DNA of 64,000 nt from an uncultured Flavobacteriaceae bacterium. Its GTDB lineage: Bacteria > Bacteroidota > Bacteroidia > Flavobacteriales > Flavobacteriaceae. Made by a program: the position numbers and the translations under genes. The notes beneath the pieces are model-generated. The model saw only the letters and a program-made list of their open reading frames with translations. It made no database searches and was not told the DNA's origin. Positions 1 to 8,623 of this stretch are shown piece after piece. The stretch covers positions 43,481 to 107,480 of the forward strand of contig CANLCJ010000008.1 of the NCBI GenBank assembly GCA_947489085.1, written 5' to 3'. Within the stretch, counting starts at the first letter, position 1; every line of letters starts with the position of its first letter.

Positions 1-1
1 T

Positions 2-226
2 TACTCTTTTATAAGACAAAATAAAATAAACCAAACTAATAAAGAAAAGATAAACGCATTACAACGCACAGTAGATAGCATTACTAAAGCTCATTTAAAT
101 GAAATACACACGTTAGAAGGCTATTTAGAAACTAATATTACAACTTCTAATACGCTTATAAAATATCTTATTTATGTAAACATTATTACAATATTTGTAT
201 TTGGGCTAATGTATTTTAAAAGGTAA
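2..226 (+). CDS. C-terminal fragment of a membrane-anchored coiled-coil protein (partial)
   Basis: The reading frame is open from the window edge to a TAA at 224-226. The visible 74 residues are polar and helix-prone (Lys, Asn, Thr, Glu rich, probably a coiled coil). They end in one hydrophobic segment of about 18 residues followed by Lys-Arg, which looks like a C-terminal membrane anchor with a very short tail. The N-terminal part lies outside the window, so the family cannot be recognised. Confidence 0.5.
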   Translation, partial: YSFIRQNKINQTNKEKINALQRTVDSITKAHLNEIHTLEGYLETNITTSNTLIKYLIYVNIITIFVFGLMYFKR

Positions 227-450
227 ATTGTTAGTTTCTTAATTAAAATCACCCTTATTATTGTATAATGATAAGCAAAAGACCGCTTTTCTCTTTCAAA
301 TTTTCGGTGATACGTTTTATTGATGTATAAAAAAGAGCTTCTAAACAATATTTGGGAGTAAATACAATGTTATAGTCGCACTTATAGTATATATGCGTTA
401 ATTTTCTATGTTTACCGCATTATAAAAATAAACTCCAGAAATGGCAAAAC

Positions 451-483
451 TTAAAAACCATCGCCTTAGGCGATGGTTTTTAA
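451..483. terminator. Bidirectional hairpin terminator
   Basis: A perfect 15-bp inverted repeat (left arm 451-465, loop TTA, right arm 469-483) has a GC-rich core (CCATCGCC/GGCGATGG) flanked by A-run and T-run. It can end the leftward 110-aa gene (stop at 511) and any rightward transcript from the gene ending at 226. Confidence 0.75.
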
Positions 484-510
484 AGCTGTAAATAAAAAAC
501 ACAAACTATA

Positions 511-843
511 TTACATAAGTGCTACTCTCACATTATGAATATAATTCCAAAATTGAGTTTCACTAATATCTAAATAATTACAAATAACACTAGTTTTAAT
601 GCCTTTTAAAGTTTTAAGCCTAAAAGCCTCTAATTGTACTCTCGGAATACCGTTAAGCTTATCTGCAAAACTAGGTGTTGCGTATGTGTTAAAAATATTA
701 GGATGGTTTAAGGCACCTTGCTCCAAAGCTCTAGGAGCTACAGTTTGTTTTCTTATTTTATTCCAGTTAAAGGAGGTAAACCATTTGCTAAAAATAGTAT
801 CTGGATACCCTAGCATTGTTCTTAAGGTTGTTGTTACAGTCAT
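511..843 (-). CDS. Unknown 110-aa protein, possible C-terminal helix-turn-helix
   Basis: I do not recognise the family. The protein is basic. Residues 68-110 (Arg-Val-Gln-Leu-Glu onward) have the spacing of a sigma/LuxR-like helix-turn-helix (LKGIKTSVICNYLDISETQF), but this is a weak visual match. In its favour as a real gene are an upstream promoter on the same strand (TTG, 19 nt, TACATTTG at 914-943) and a strong hairpin terminator just past the stop (451-483). It is transcribed away from the PAS/AraC regulator, and the two share an intergenic region containing a perfect palindrome. Confidence 0.55.
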   Translation of the reverse strand: MTVTTTLRTMLGYPDTIFSKWFTSFNWNKIRKQTVAPRALEQGALNHPNIFNTYATPSFADKLNGIPRVQLEAFRLKTLKGIKTSVICNYLDISETQFWNYIHNVRVALM

Positions 844-913
844 AGTAAAGCGTTTTTTTATTTATAGATTATTTGCAACACTAATTATATCAAAATCAGT
901 GTACTAATATTTA

Positions 914-943
914 CAAATGTAGATGCGATCCTTTTAATAACAA
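914..943 (-). promoter_or_regulatory. Bacteroidota-type promoter for the 110-aa gene
   Basis: On the minus strand, TTG (943-941) is followed after 19 nt by TACATTTG (921-914), matching the Bacteroidota -33/-7 consensus (TTTG, about 19 nt, TAnnTTTG). It lies about 70 nt upstream of the ATG at 843. Confidence 0.6.
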
Positions 944-963
944 TTAAAAATCCGAGTTTAAAA

Positions 964-985
964 GTATGATTTCAAGAAATCATAC
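964..985. promoter_or_regulatory. Perfect 22-bp palindrome, operator-like
   Basis: The arms GTATGATTTC (964-973) and GAAATCATAC (976-985) are perfect inverted repeats separated by AA. No T-run follows, so it is not a typical terminator. It sits between the divergent 110-aa gene and the PAS/AraC regulator gene, directly behind the leftward promoter at 914-943, a placement that suits an operator for a dimeric regulator. Confidence 0.5.
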
Positions 986-1131
986 GAATTAATGTTTTTC
1001 CTCAGTTAATTAATAGGAAAAACTTTATGTTTCTAAATAATAAGTATGTTAATAGGTAAATTATACCAAATTGTTAGTTTATAAACCAGAATTATATTTA
1101 TATTGCTAACAAAACACAAAATTTATTAAGG

Positions 1132-1878
1132 TTGCAAGGAGCGTATTATAACAATAGTAATGTTGTTTCTGTTATAATTACAGATAGTCAAAGACTCATT
1201 ATTTGGGTAAATGAGCAATTTTCTAAAATGACGGGATACACATTATCTGAGGTCAAAGGGAAAAAACCGTCTCTATTACAAGGCAGAAACACCGAATTAT
1301 CTGCTAAGGAAAGAATAAGAGCTGCCTTAAAAAGAGAAAAACCATTTCATGATAGAATTACAAACTATAGAAAAAATGGAGAAGAATACACTTGCGCACT
1401 AAGTATACACCCTGTTTTTAACACAGAAGGCATATTGTCCAATTTTGTAGCCATGGAAGTCGACAATAATTTTGTAGACCCCAATGATGTTGAATTGATG
1501 AAGATTTCTTCAACCAAAAAAACAGGACTTACAACAACTAAAGAATTAGAATTATACTTTAAATTAAACGATTTCTTCAGAAAAGAAAAGCCTTATTTAA
1601 ATCCAGATATAAGCCTTAATCAAGTTTGTAATTATTTGGAAACCAATTCCAATTACCTATCACAAGTTATTAATAACCAGACAGGTAAAAATTTTAGATA
1701 TTTTGTAAATCAATTTAGAGTACAAGAATTTCAGGCTATAGTATCTACATCAAAAATGTCCAATTTTACATTATATAGTATTGCTCAAAGTTGTGGTTTT
1801 AAAAATAAATCTACGTTCCATAACGTAATATTAAACCATACAGGTAAAACACCAAAGTGTATTGCAGATAAATATTAA
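1132..1878 (+). CDS. PAS (LOV-like, no photoactive Cys) / AraC-type transcriptional regulator
   Basis: Residues about 8-113 form a PAS domain with LOV-family spacing: ITDSQRLIIWVNEQFSKMTG, then GKKPSLLQG where LOV proteins have GRNCRFLQG, then NYRKNGEEY and a closing FVAMEVD strand. The cysteine that forms the flavin adduct in LOV proteins is replaced by Pro, so classic LOV photochemistry is not expected. Residues about 145-248 are an AraC/XylS helix-turn-helix pair (NYLSQVINNQTGKNF, then SIAQSCGFKNKSTFHNVI). The best start is TTG at 1132, since no ATG precedes the PAS domain in frame after the stop at 1075; the first ATG would cut into the PAS domain. It is probably a ligand-, redox- or flavin-sensing regulator; the target is unknown. 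Confidence 0.8.
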   Translation: MQGAYYNNSNVVSVIITDSQRLIIWVNEQFSKMTGYTLSEVKGKKPSLLQGRNTELSAKERIRAALKREKPFHDRITNYRKNGEEYTCALSIHPVFNTEGILSNFVAMEVDNNFVDPNDVELMKISSTKKTGLTTTKELELYFKLNDFFRKEKPYLNPDISLNQVCNYLETNSNYLSQVINNQTGKNFRYFVNQFRVQEFQAIVSTSKMSNFTLYSIAQSCGFKNKSTFHNVILNHTGKTPKCIADKY

Positions 1879-1968
1879 ATAATAAAATAGTTGGTAATTA
1901 TCTTTAAACTTATTTCTTTCCCGTAACGCCTAGAACTATAAATAACATTTTTAAGCATAAATTTTTAG

Positions 1969-1976
1969 TAAATTTG
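1969..1976 (+). promoter_or_regulatory. -7 element for rpiB
   Basis: TAAATTTG matches the Bacteroidota -7 consensus TAnnTTTG, 25 nt before the rpiB ATG. No clear -33 TTTG is visible. Confidence 0.55.
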
Positions 1977-2001
1977 CAAAACTAAAACGTATAGTATAAA
2001 A

Positions 2002-2436
2002 ATGACCATCTCAATAGGAAACGATCACGCAGGTACAGAGTATAAGTTCGCTATAAAAGCTTTTTTAGAAGCTAAAGGCCATACAGTTAATAATTATGGT
2101 ACCGATGCTAACGATAGTGTAGATTACCCAGATTTTGTACATCCAGTAGCCAAAACAATAGTAGCTAAATCGGCAGATTTTGGTATTCTTATTTGTGGGA
2201 GTGCCAATGGCGTAGCCATGACGGCAAACAAATACCAGAAAGTTAGAGCAGGATTGTGCTGGACAAGCGAAATAGTTAGCTTAATACGTCAACACAATAA
2301 CGCTAACATACTGTGCATACCATCACGTTTTACGGCTATACCACAAGCACTACAAATGGTAGAAACGTTTTTAAATACAGACTTTGAGGGTGGCAGACAC
2401 CAAAACAGAATAGATAAAATACCTTTATCGTGTTAA
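2002..2436 (+). CDS. rpiB: Ribose-5-phosphate isomerase B
   Basis: A cytosolic enzyme interconverting ribose 5-phosphate and ribulose 5-phosphate in the non-oxidative pentose phosphate pathway. The 144-aa length is typical of RpiB/LacAB. Diagnostic motifs are GNDHAG near the N-terminus (phosphate binding), the loop GILICGSANGVAMTANK carrying the catalytic Cys, RQHNNANIL with the conserved His, and the C-terminal FEGGRHQNRI. It starts at the ATG 25 nt below a TAAATTTG element. The CDF transporter starts 23 bp downstream, so the two may be cotranscribed. Confidence 0.95.
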   Translation: MTISIGNDHAGTEYKFAIKAFLEAKGHTVNNYGTDANDSVDYPDFVHPVAKTIVAKSADFGILICGSANGVAMTANKYQKVRAGLCWTSEIVSLIRQHNNANILCIPSRFTAIPQALQMVETFLNTDFEGGRHQNRIDKIPLSC

Positions 2437-2459
2437 TTTAATAGCACGATTTTAGCTTT

Positions 2460-3380
2460 ATGAGCCACTCACATCATCATGACCATGCACACCATTATCA
2501 CGACGATGTAAAAGGCCGTAATCTTGTTATAGCTATAATACTTAATATAGCCATAACGGTAGTACAAATATTGGGAGGTGTACTCTCTGGTAGTTTGGCA
2601 TTACTAAGCGACGCGCTTCATAATTTTAGTGATGTGCTCTCTTTAGTGGTAAGTTACATTGCAAACAAGCTTACTAAGAAAAAAGCATCCTTACAAAAAA
2701 CATTTGGTTACAAAAGAGCAGAAATATTAGCTGCATTTATAAATGCGATAAGCTTAATTATAGTAGCACTTTTATTAATATTTGAAGCCATAGAGCGTTT
2801 TCAATCTCCAGAAGTTATAAAATCTAATTTAGTAATATGGCTTTCCTTAATAGCTATTTTAGGTAATGGTTTTAGTGTTTTACTGTTAAAAAGCGATGCC
2901 AATACTAACATGAATATGAAGAGTGCTTACTTACACTTGCTCACAGACATGATGGCAAGTGTAGCAGTACTGTTTGGAGGTTTATTAATGAAATACTACC
3001 AAATTTATTGGGTGGACAGTGTACTAACCTTTGTTATAGCTTTATATTTAATATGGATGGGGCTAGATTTGTTAAAACGTTCTACCAAAGTATTGATGCT
3101 ATTTACACCAGAAGCTATTCCAGTACAAAAAATAGTAACTACAATTAATACATTTAAGGCCATTAAAAACGTACATCACGTACACGTGTGGCAACTTAAT
3201 GAAGATGAGGTACATCTTGAAGCCCATATAGATTTTCACGAAGACATAACACTTTCTAAATTCGACGAAATTCTACAAGATATAGAACATCTGGTACTCA
3301 AGGAATACGATATTAACCATGTAAACATACAACCAGAATTTAGAAAAAACGATGCTAAAGAAGTTATAGTACAAGATTGA
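2460..3380 (+). CDS. Cation diffusion facilitator, Zn2+ exporter (CzcD/ZitB type)
   Basis: An inner-membrane antiporter exporting Zn2+ and related divalent metals. The N-terminus is His-rich (MSHSHHHDHAHHYHDD), as in CzcD/ZitB. About six membrane segments follow (residues ~22-215), with the metal-site motifs SLALLSDALHNFSD in TM2 and HLLTDMMAS in TM5. The C-terminal cytoplasmic domain (~220-300) includes KNVHHVHVWQL, the regulatory metal-binding fold of CDF proteins. The 306-aa length is normal. It lies directly behind rpiB with a 23-bp gap and has no visible promoter of its own. Confidence 0.92.
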   Translation: MSHSHHHDHAHHYHDDVKGRNLVIAIILNIAITVVQILGGVLSGSLALLSDALHNFSDVLSLVVSYIANKLTKKKASLQKTFGYKRAEILAAFINAISLIIVALLLIFEAIERFQSPEVIKSNLVIWLSLIAILGNGFSVLLLKSDANTNMNMKSAYLHLLTDMMASVAVLFGGLLMKYYQIYWVDSVLTFVIALYLIWMGLDLLKRSTKVLMLFTPEAIPVQKIVTTINTFKAIKNVHHVHVWQLNEDEVHLEAHIDFHEDITLSKFDEILQDIEHLVLKEYDINHVNIQPEFRKNDAKEVIVQD

Positions 3381-3922
3381 TAAGGTATTCGTTCTAAATT
3401 AAATAAGACTTGGCTTTCGGTTTTTATACGGTTTTATTATTTTTTGTAAAAATTTAAAAACGCTATAGCTGCAAAGCGTTTAGAAGACATTGTATAGAGT
3501 TACGCTGTTTTAGATAGAGTTAATAAGATAACAATAACGGCTGTAAAGGCTACAAGCAATACCAATGATAGACTGTATTATAAACCTGAACAACAACAGA
3601 TGAGGGCTAAGGCAGATTCTTACTGCTTAAAGTAAACTCTAACAAGGAAGTAATACGATTTACAAACAAAAATTTCGTGTATGTGTGGTTTTTTTTCTGC
3701 TATTCTTCCGTTAAAAAAGAAGCTTTAACTATGGCTAAGTTTTAATTTTTTGCCTCAGACTAGCGAAAAACAATTCAATGTAATCATACAAAATTAGTAT
3801 CTGTAAACGGTATAAAGTTTAAAATAGACTTTAAAAATTAGCCCAAATTAGACCTTAAGTAAATAATTTTAAACTGTAAGAACAGATAAAGTTTCTATCT
3901 TTAAAAAAAATTGATAGCACAG
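3381..3922. other. Intergenic region with a doubtful coding remnant
   Basis: No clear gene here. In the plus strand, 3450-3635 reads as an almost open frame interrupted by one TAG at 3495-3497 and ending in TAA at 3633-3635. The translation (for example DRVNKITITAVKATSNTNDR) looks protein-like but matches no family I recognise, so it may be a decayed gene. Near the right end TATCTTTA (3896-3903) is one base from the TAnnTTTG consensus and lies 20 nt before the aldo/keto reductase ATG. Confidence 0.3.
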
Positions 3923-4909
3923 ATGAATTATAGAGTATTAGGCAACACAGGAATAAAGGTTTCCGAAATAAGTTTAGGCACATGGCAGGTAGGCGGCAAG
4001 TGGGGTAGTGGTTTTAACGAACAAAATGCAGAACGCATTCTAAATACTGCCGTAGATAAAGGCATAAACTTTATTGATACTGCCGACGTTTACGAAAATG
4101 GATTAAGCGAACAAGCTGTTGGTAAACTTATAAAATCTCGTAGCGAAAAAATACATATAGCAACAAAGTGTGGCAGATTTATAAACCCTCATGTAAGCCA
4201 AGGGTATACACCAGAAATATTACGTGGTTACGTAGAGCAAAGCTTAAAAAATACAGGATTAGAATGTCTTGATTTGGTACAACTTCATTGCCCACCAACA
4301 GAAGTGTATTACCGTCAAGAAATTTTCGAGATGTTCGATACATTAAAACAAGAGGGTAAAATTTTACATTTGGGAGTAAGTGTAGAAAAGGTCGAAGAGG
4401 CGCTTAAAGCTATAGAATACCCCAACGTAAAAACAGTACAAATTATATTTAACATGTTTAGGCACAGACCTGCCGAATTGTTTTTTAACCAAGCCAAAAA
4501 AAGGAATATAGGTGTTATAGCCCGTGTCCCTCTTGCTAGCGGTTTACTTACTGGAAAATTTACACCTTCTACAGCGTTTTTAAGCGAAGACCACCGTTCG
4601 TTTAACCGAAAAGGAGAGGTTTTCGATAAAGGAGAAACATTTTCTGGTGTAAATTTTAACGAAGGCTTAGAAGCTGTAAATAAGTTAAAAGCTGTGTTTG
4701 AAGCACCAGAACACCTCGCGCAAATTGCTTTAAAGTGGATTTTAATGTTTGAAGACGTAAGTTGTGTAATTCCAGGTGTCTCCAAATTAGAACAATTGCA
4801 TTCTAATTTAGAAAGTTTAGATCGTCCAGAACTTACACTAGCCCAAATGCAATCTGTAAAACATATTTATGAGGCTTTAATTAAGCCTTCGGTACACCAC
4901 AGGTGGTAA
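3923..4909 (+). CDS. Aldo/keto reductase
   Basis: An NADPH-dependent oxidoreductase with TIM-barrel fold; the substrate cannot be told from sequence. The catalytic tetrad is visible: Asp and Tyr in FIDTADVYENGLSE, Lys in IHIATKCG, His in LDLVQLHCPP. The C-terminal cofactor segment SCVIPGVSKLEQLHSN is the usual AKR NADPH-binding motif. The start is set at ATG 3923 (MNYRVLGNTGIKVSEISLG), which fits family N-termini, rather than a TTG four codons earlier. It stands alone between two intergenic gaps. Confidence 0.9.
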   Translation: MNYRVLGNTGIKVSEISLGTWQVGGKWGSGFNEQNAERILNTAVDKGINFIDTADVYENGLSEQAVGKLIKSRSEKIHIATKCGRFINPHVSQGYTPEILRGYVEQSLKNTGLECLDLVQLHCPPTEVYYRQEIFEMFDTLKQEGKILHLGVSVEKVEEALKAIEYPNVKTVQIIFNMFRHRPAELFFNQAKKRNIGVIARVPLASGLLTGKFTPSTAFLSEDHRSFNRKGEVFDKGETFSGVNFNEGLEAVNKLKAVFEAPEHLAQIALKWILMFEDVSCVIPGVSKLEQLHSNLESLDRPELTLAQMQSVKHIYEALIKPSVHHRW

Positions 4910-5000
4910 CATACACTACAATTGTGGTTATATTAACCTTTTAAAATTAAAAAAAATATAACAGTTATTTTTAATAGACCAACCAAAAAACCACCCAATT

Positions 5001-5903
5001 ATGCAAAATTCACCCCTAGCTTATTTGCTAATGTGTTGCTGCATTTTAGCAAGCAAAATGGCATTAGCACAAATTATTTATACACCACAAAACGCGGGAT
5101 ATATAAACTTCAATTTAGGAAAATCGACATTGGCCCATACTAAATACCAAGAAGTATCGCTTTTTGGTTGCAATACCAGTATTGTATTAAAGGAAACAGC
5201 TTTAAAAAAAGGTTTAGAATGGGATACAAAAAACCAAGTATTAGCAGGAGTACCCCAAGGGTATCAAGTAGACAGTAAAACAGGCGAAACCTATTATGTT
5301 TCCAAATATTATATTGCTTCTCCACCAGTATTTAAAAATACAAAAGGGGCATTAAGCAATCCTAATACGATTTACGATATTGGTATTGTTACTCCAGATG
5401 AATTTGTGTTTAATGGCGAAAAGCCAGTGCAAGCGGTTTACATGAATTACAATGTTTTAAAACCCATGCATATCGACTATATCAGTGTTATGTACGATTC
5501 AACATTCAACAATCTGGGTGTTAGTTTCGTGCCTTTTAAAGTAGAATGTAAAGACTTTCCCTGGTTAAATTTATATGGTATAGAAAATGCAAAAGGAGCA
5601 TCTGGTATAGGTTCTATAACCAAGCCTAAAACTGGCTATAGCAAATTATTTTTACCTTATTACTTTAGTGAAAACAATACGCAAGTTAGAAATTATTTAG
5701 ACTGCGATGTTACTATTTTAAACGACATTTTATTTCATTATGAAGTTTTCTTTATTGTGGAAGGTAAGCGGTATTCTACCATAAATCTAAAAACTTACCA
5801 TGAGAAATTTGGTAATGCTAAACTGAAATTAGGTTGCGAATACAGAGCAGAATTGCCTTGTGGTTGTTTGCCTCCAGAATATAAAAACCCTTACCAAGAT
5901 TAA
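5001..5903 (+). CDS. Exported protein of unknown function
   Basis: A 300-aa protein with an apparent signal peptide (hydrophobic residues ~6-24, ending in Ala-Leu-Ala-Gln). The mature part is rich in Tyr, Asn and beta-prone stretches, with several Cys including a C-terminal CEYRAELPCGCLPPEY. I recognise no domain. It starts 91 bp after the aldo/keto reductase and 21 bp before the elaA-like gene, so it may share transcription with the latter. It probably acts in the periplasm or outer membrane. Confidence 0.7.
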   Translation: MQNSPLAYLLMCCCILASKMALAQIIYTPQNAGYINFNLGKSTLAHTKYQEVSLFGCNTSIVLKETALKKGLEWDTKNQVLAGVPQGYQVDSKTGETYYVSKYYIASPPVFKNTKGALSNPNTIYDIGIVTPDEFVFNGEKPVQAVYMNYNVLKPMHIDYISVMYDSTFNNLGVSFVPFKVECKDFPWLNLYGIENAKGASGIGSITKPKTGYSKLFLPYYFSENNTQVRNYLDCDVTILNDILFHYEVFFIVEGKRYSTINLKTYHEKFGNAKLKLGCEYRAELPCGCLPPEYKNPYQD

Positions 5904-5924
5904 TTTATAGAAACCTTTAAAAGG

Positions 5925-6371
5925 ATGTTAGATGTAAAAATAAAGCCTTTTGAGACTTTACTTGTTAAGGAACTGCACGATGTTTTGCAACTAAGAAGTA
6001 AAGTTTTTGTTGTAGAACAAAATTGTATTTATCAAGATATAGATGGTAAGGACCCTAAAGCTTTGCACATTTTGGGGTATAAAAACAAAAAAATAGTTGC
6101 TTATACAAGGGTTTTTAAGAGCGGCGATTATTTTAATGAAGCAAGTATAGGGCGTGTGGTTGTAAAACGTGAAGAACGTGCTTTAAAATACGGCTACGAG
6201 ATCATGGAAGCCTCTATACATGCTGTAAAAACGATATATAACGAAAGCATTATAAAAGTTTCTGCACAAAAACACCTTAAACAGTTTTATATTAACTTAG
6301 GTTTTTTACAAGTGGGTATGCCTTATTTAGAAGATGGCATACCACATATAGCAATGCTACACAGAGAATAG
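5925..6371 (+). CDS. elaA: ElaA-type GNAT N-acetyltransferase
   Basis: A member of the ElaA branch of GCN5-related acetyltransferases, transferring acetyl from acetyl-CoA to an unknown amine. The ElaA signature is at the N-terminus: LHDVLQLRSKVFVVEQNCIYQDIDGKD (split here as LRSKVFVVEQ and YQDIDGKD). The acetyl-CoA-binding stretch is around SIGRVVVKREERALKYGYEIM, where the usual RGxGxG motif is changed. The 148-aa length matches the family. It converges with the LRR gene: the two stops are one base apart. Confidence 0.88.
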   Translation: MLDVKIKPFETLLVKELHDVLQLRSKVFVVEQNCIYQDIDGKDPKALHILGYKNKKIVAYTRVFKSGDYFNEASIGRVVVKREERALKYGYEIMEASIHAVKTIYNESIIKVSAQKHLKQFYINLGFLQVGMPYLEDGIPHIAMLHRE

Positions 6372-6372
6372 T

Positions 6373-7716
6373 TTAGCGCATTAATGCAAAATAGCCCCTT
6401 AATACTTCTCTGTTGTTTAAAACAATTTCATACCAATAGCTATCGCTAGGTAAATTTTTATTTTTAAAGGTACCATTCCAACTTTGTGTTGTATTAGAGA
6501 GAAATTTTAAAAGTTTGCCATACCTGTTATATATAGATATGTTATTAACCCTATTTTCAGGATCTATAATTTGCCAATTATCATTTATACCATCATTATT
6601 AGGAGTAAAAAATCTAGGGATAAAAAAAGCGACGTTAGATATTATAACGCTGAAGTTACTTTCGTTGCTAAAACACATATCAAAATTATAAATGTAAATA
6701 ATTTGATTGGTTGTTATAACATCTCCTGCCTGTAGCATATCGCCGTTACCATTAGGAGCCGTGAAATAAGAGCCATTACTTAAAACGGGAAGTGTAAAAG
6801 AGCTGCCTAAAACATCATCTAGCCGATCTACGGGAATTTGTGTTTCGCAGGCGTTTTGGTTTTCAACATAACCAGAAAAATTTCTTGGAAACCAACCAAC
6901 TCTGTTTACATTAGGTAAATCTACAACAACACAATTTAAAGCGTCGTTACCCTCAAAGTTTAGAGCGTTTAGGTTGTTGTTGGCACCATTTCTTATATTG
7001 AGCGCGCAAAGCTGGTTATTGCTACAATTTACAGTTATAAGTTCTGTATTATCAGATAAGTTTAAGGTGCTAATAAAATTATCACTACAATTAAGCGTAT
7101 TAATTTGTCTGGCATTACTAACATTTAAAGCAGACAAATTGTTAAATGCGCAAGACAAAATAAAAAGCCCAGAGTTGTTAGAAAGCTCTAAAGCATTTAT
7201 GTTGTTAGCATCACAATTTAACAGCCTTAAAGCAGTATTACGCGATGTATTTAAAGTAGAAATGGAGTTGTTTTGGCACGTAAGATCCAATAGCAACGGG
7301 TTGTTACTTATATTTAAGGTGTTTAAGTTGTTGTTTTCGCAACGCAATGCTAAAAGCCTAGTGTTAGGGCTTACGTCGAGTTGCGAGAGCATGTTATTAA
7401 AACACCATAAGCGCTCTAAATTTATGTTAGCGCTAAGATTAAGTGTTTGTAAAGCATTGTCTTGTACAAATAGAGATCTTAAAGCGGTAAATGCTTCTAT
7501 GCCTGTTAAGTTAGAAATACCCAACTCGTTAATAGTTAATTCTTCTACTCTAGCAATTGCATTTGTATTTACACTCCCATCTAGGGGGCCAATATCGATA
7601 CCGAGATCTATTAAAGCCTGTTCGAAATTAGGATCGGGTATAACTGTTGTTTGAGAAAACGAGAATAACGAGACATAAACAAATAGAAAAATTAAAGCTT
7701 GTTGAGAGAGAGTCAT
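6373..7716 (-). CDS. Secreted leucine-rich-repeat protein with T9SS type B sorting domain
   Basis: The signal peptide covers residues 1-21 (ending FSFSQ). From about residue 60 to 260 there are some ten leucine-rich repeats of about 21 residues (pattern L-x-x-L-x-C-x-x-N-x-L-x-x-L-N-x-S-x-N). The last ~90 residues (IPRFFTPNNDGINDNW, then YNRYGKLL and WNGTF) are the gliding-motility-associated CHU_C domain that directs substrates through the type IX secretion system. It is therefore probably a cell-surface or released adhesin-like protein. It lies 5 bp downstream of the OmpA-domain gene, almost certainly in one operon. Confidence 0.88.
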   Translation of the reverse strand: MTLSQQALIFLFVYVSLFSFSQTTVIPDPNFEQALIDLGIDIGPLDGSVNTNAIARVEELTINELGISNLTGIEAFTALRSLFVQDNALQTLNLSANINLERLWCFNNMLSQLDVSPNTRLLALRCENNNLNTLNISNNPLLLDLTCQNNSISTLNTSRNTALRLLNCDANNINALELSNNSGLFILSCAFNNLSALNVSNARQINTLNCSDNFISTLNLSDNTELITVNCSNNQLCALNIRNGANNNLNALNFEGNDALNCVVVDLPNVNRVGWFPRNFSGYVENQNACETQIPVDRLDDVLGSSFTLPVLSNGSYFTAPNGNGDMLQAGDVITTNQIIYIYNFDMCFSNESNFSVIISNVAFFIPRFFTPNNDGINDNWQIIDPENRVNNISIYNRYGKLLKFLSNTTQSWNGTFKNKNLPSDSYWYEIVLNNREVLRGYFALMR

Positions 7717-7721
7717 GGTAT

Positions 7722-8579
7722 TTATTTCACATTGTTGCCCACATATGTAATTAGTATTTCTACACGCCTATCGAATTGAGAATCGCCACCTAATGGAAAT
7801 TTTCTTCGCATTCCCATAAAACGCATACGTTTTTTATCGACCCCTTTTTCTAAAAAATAATCGTGTACAAATTTAGCTCTGGCATAAGAGAGGTTTCGTA
7901 ATTTGGTTTTCCTATCAATGGCATCCCGTGTGTATTTTGTGCAACACACATGACCTTGTATTGTAAAATAAACATCGTCTCGTTCCACCAAAACCTTTGC
8001 TATTTTTTCCAATTCCTTTTTGGAGTTGGGTGTTACAGTACTGTAACCTGTGTGGAATAATATATTTTTAAAGGTAAGTTTATCACCAACTTTTATGTGG
8101 CCTTTTAATTGCTCTGCAACAGTAAGAGGTTTTTTAGGTAAGGTGTCTACAACAACGTTTTCCTGTTCCGTTTGTTTTTGGGTAACGATAATTTCAACTC
8201 TTCTGTTTAAGCCTCTTATATTTAAAATGTTTTTTTCGCTAACTCTTTTAAGAAGGACCTCGCCCTTACCATCTACGTTGGTAATTAAACTCTCGTTGAT
8301 ATTATGATTAGAAAAAATAGTTTTAATAACGTTTGCTCTTTGTTGCGAAAGTTTCATATTGTAAGAGTCTGCACCTACATCATCACAAAAGCCATAAATA
8401 GTAACAGCTGTTATATCGAGATCTTTTAAAGCGGAGATAAACAAAAGCAAGCGACTTCTTTCGGTAGGAGGCACAATATATTCATCTGTATTAAAATACA
8501 CATCGTGCGTGTATTGTTTTTGAGCGTAACTAATACACGACAATAGACCTAATACTATGAAGACAATTCGTCTTTGCAT
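7722..8579 (-). CDS. Outer-membrane protein with two OmpA-like domains
   Basis: A signal peptide (residues 1-19, ending SYAQ) is followed by two OmpA/MotB-like peptidoglycan-binding modules rather than the usual one. The first is residues ~27-133 (IYGFCDDVGADSYNMKLSQQRANVIK, ending NRRVEI), the second ~165-280 (IQGHVCCTKYTRDAIDRKTKLRNLSYARA, ending DRRVEILITY). The second carries a Cys pair (VCCT) where a normal domain has the hydrophilic HTD segment. No beta-barrel is present. It heads the pair with the LRR T9SS substrate, 44 bp after the S41 protease gene. Confidence 0.82.
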   Translation of the reverse strand: MQRRIVFIVLGLLSCISYAQKQYTHDVYFNTDEYIVPPTERSRLLLFISALKDLDITAVTIYGFCDDVGADSYNMKLSQQRANVIKTIFSNHNINESLITNVDGKGEVLLKRVSEKNILNIRGLNRRVEIIVTQKQTEQENVVVDTLPKKPLTVAEQLKGHIKVGDKLTFKNILFHTGYSTVTPNSKKELEKIAKVLVERDDVYFTIQGHVCCTKYTRDAIDRKTKLRNLSYARAKFVHDYFLEKGVDKKRMRFMGMRRKFPLGGDSQFDRRVEILITYVGNNVK

Positions 8580-8623
8580 TACGGGTTAAATTAATGGCGT
8601 TAAAGATACTGCTTTTTAAATAG

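Noticed and set aside
599..907. 102-codon ORF on the plus strand
   Set aside because: It is antisense to the better supported 110-aa gene, which has its own promoter and terminator.
3450..3635. Nearly open frame with a protein-like translation
   Set aside because: It has an internal TAG, no start or promoter and no recognisable family; kept only as a possible remnant in the intergenic note.
6974..7654. 226-codon ORF on the plus strand
   Set aside because: A shadow of the LRR gene: regular repeats on the other strand leave a long Leu/Ser-rich open frame with no domain.
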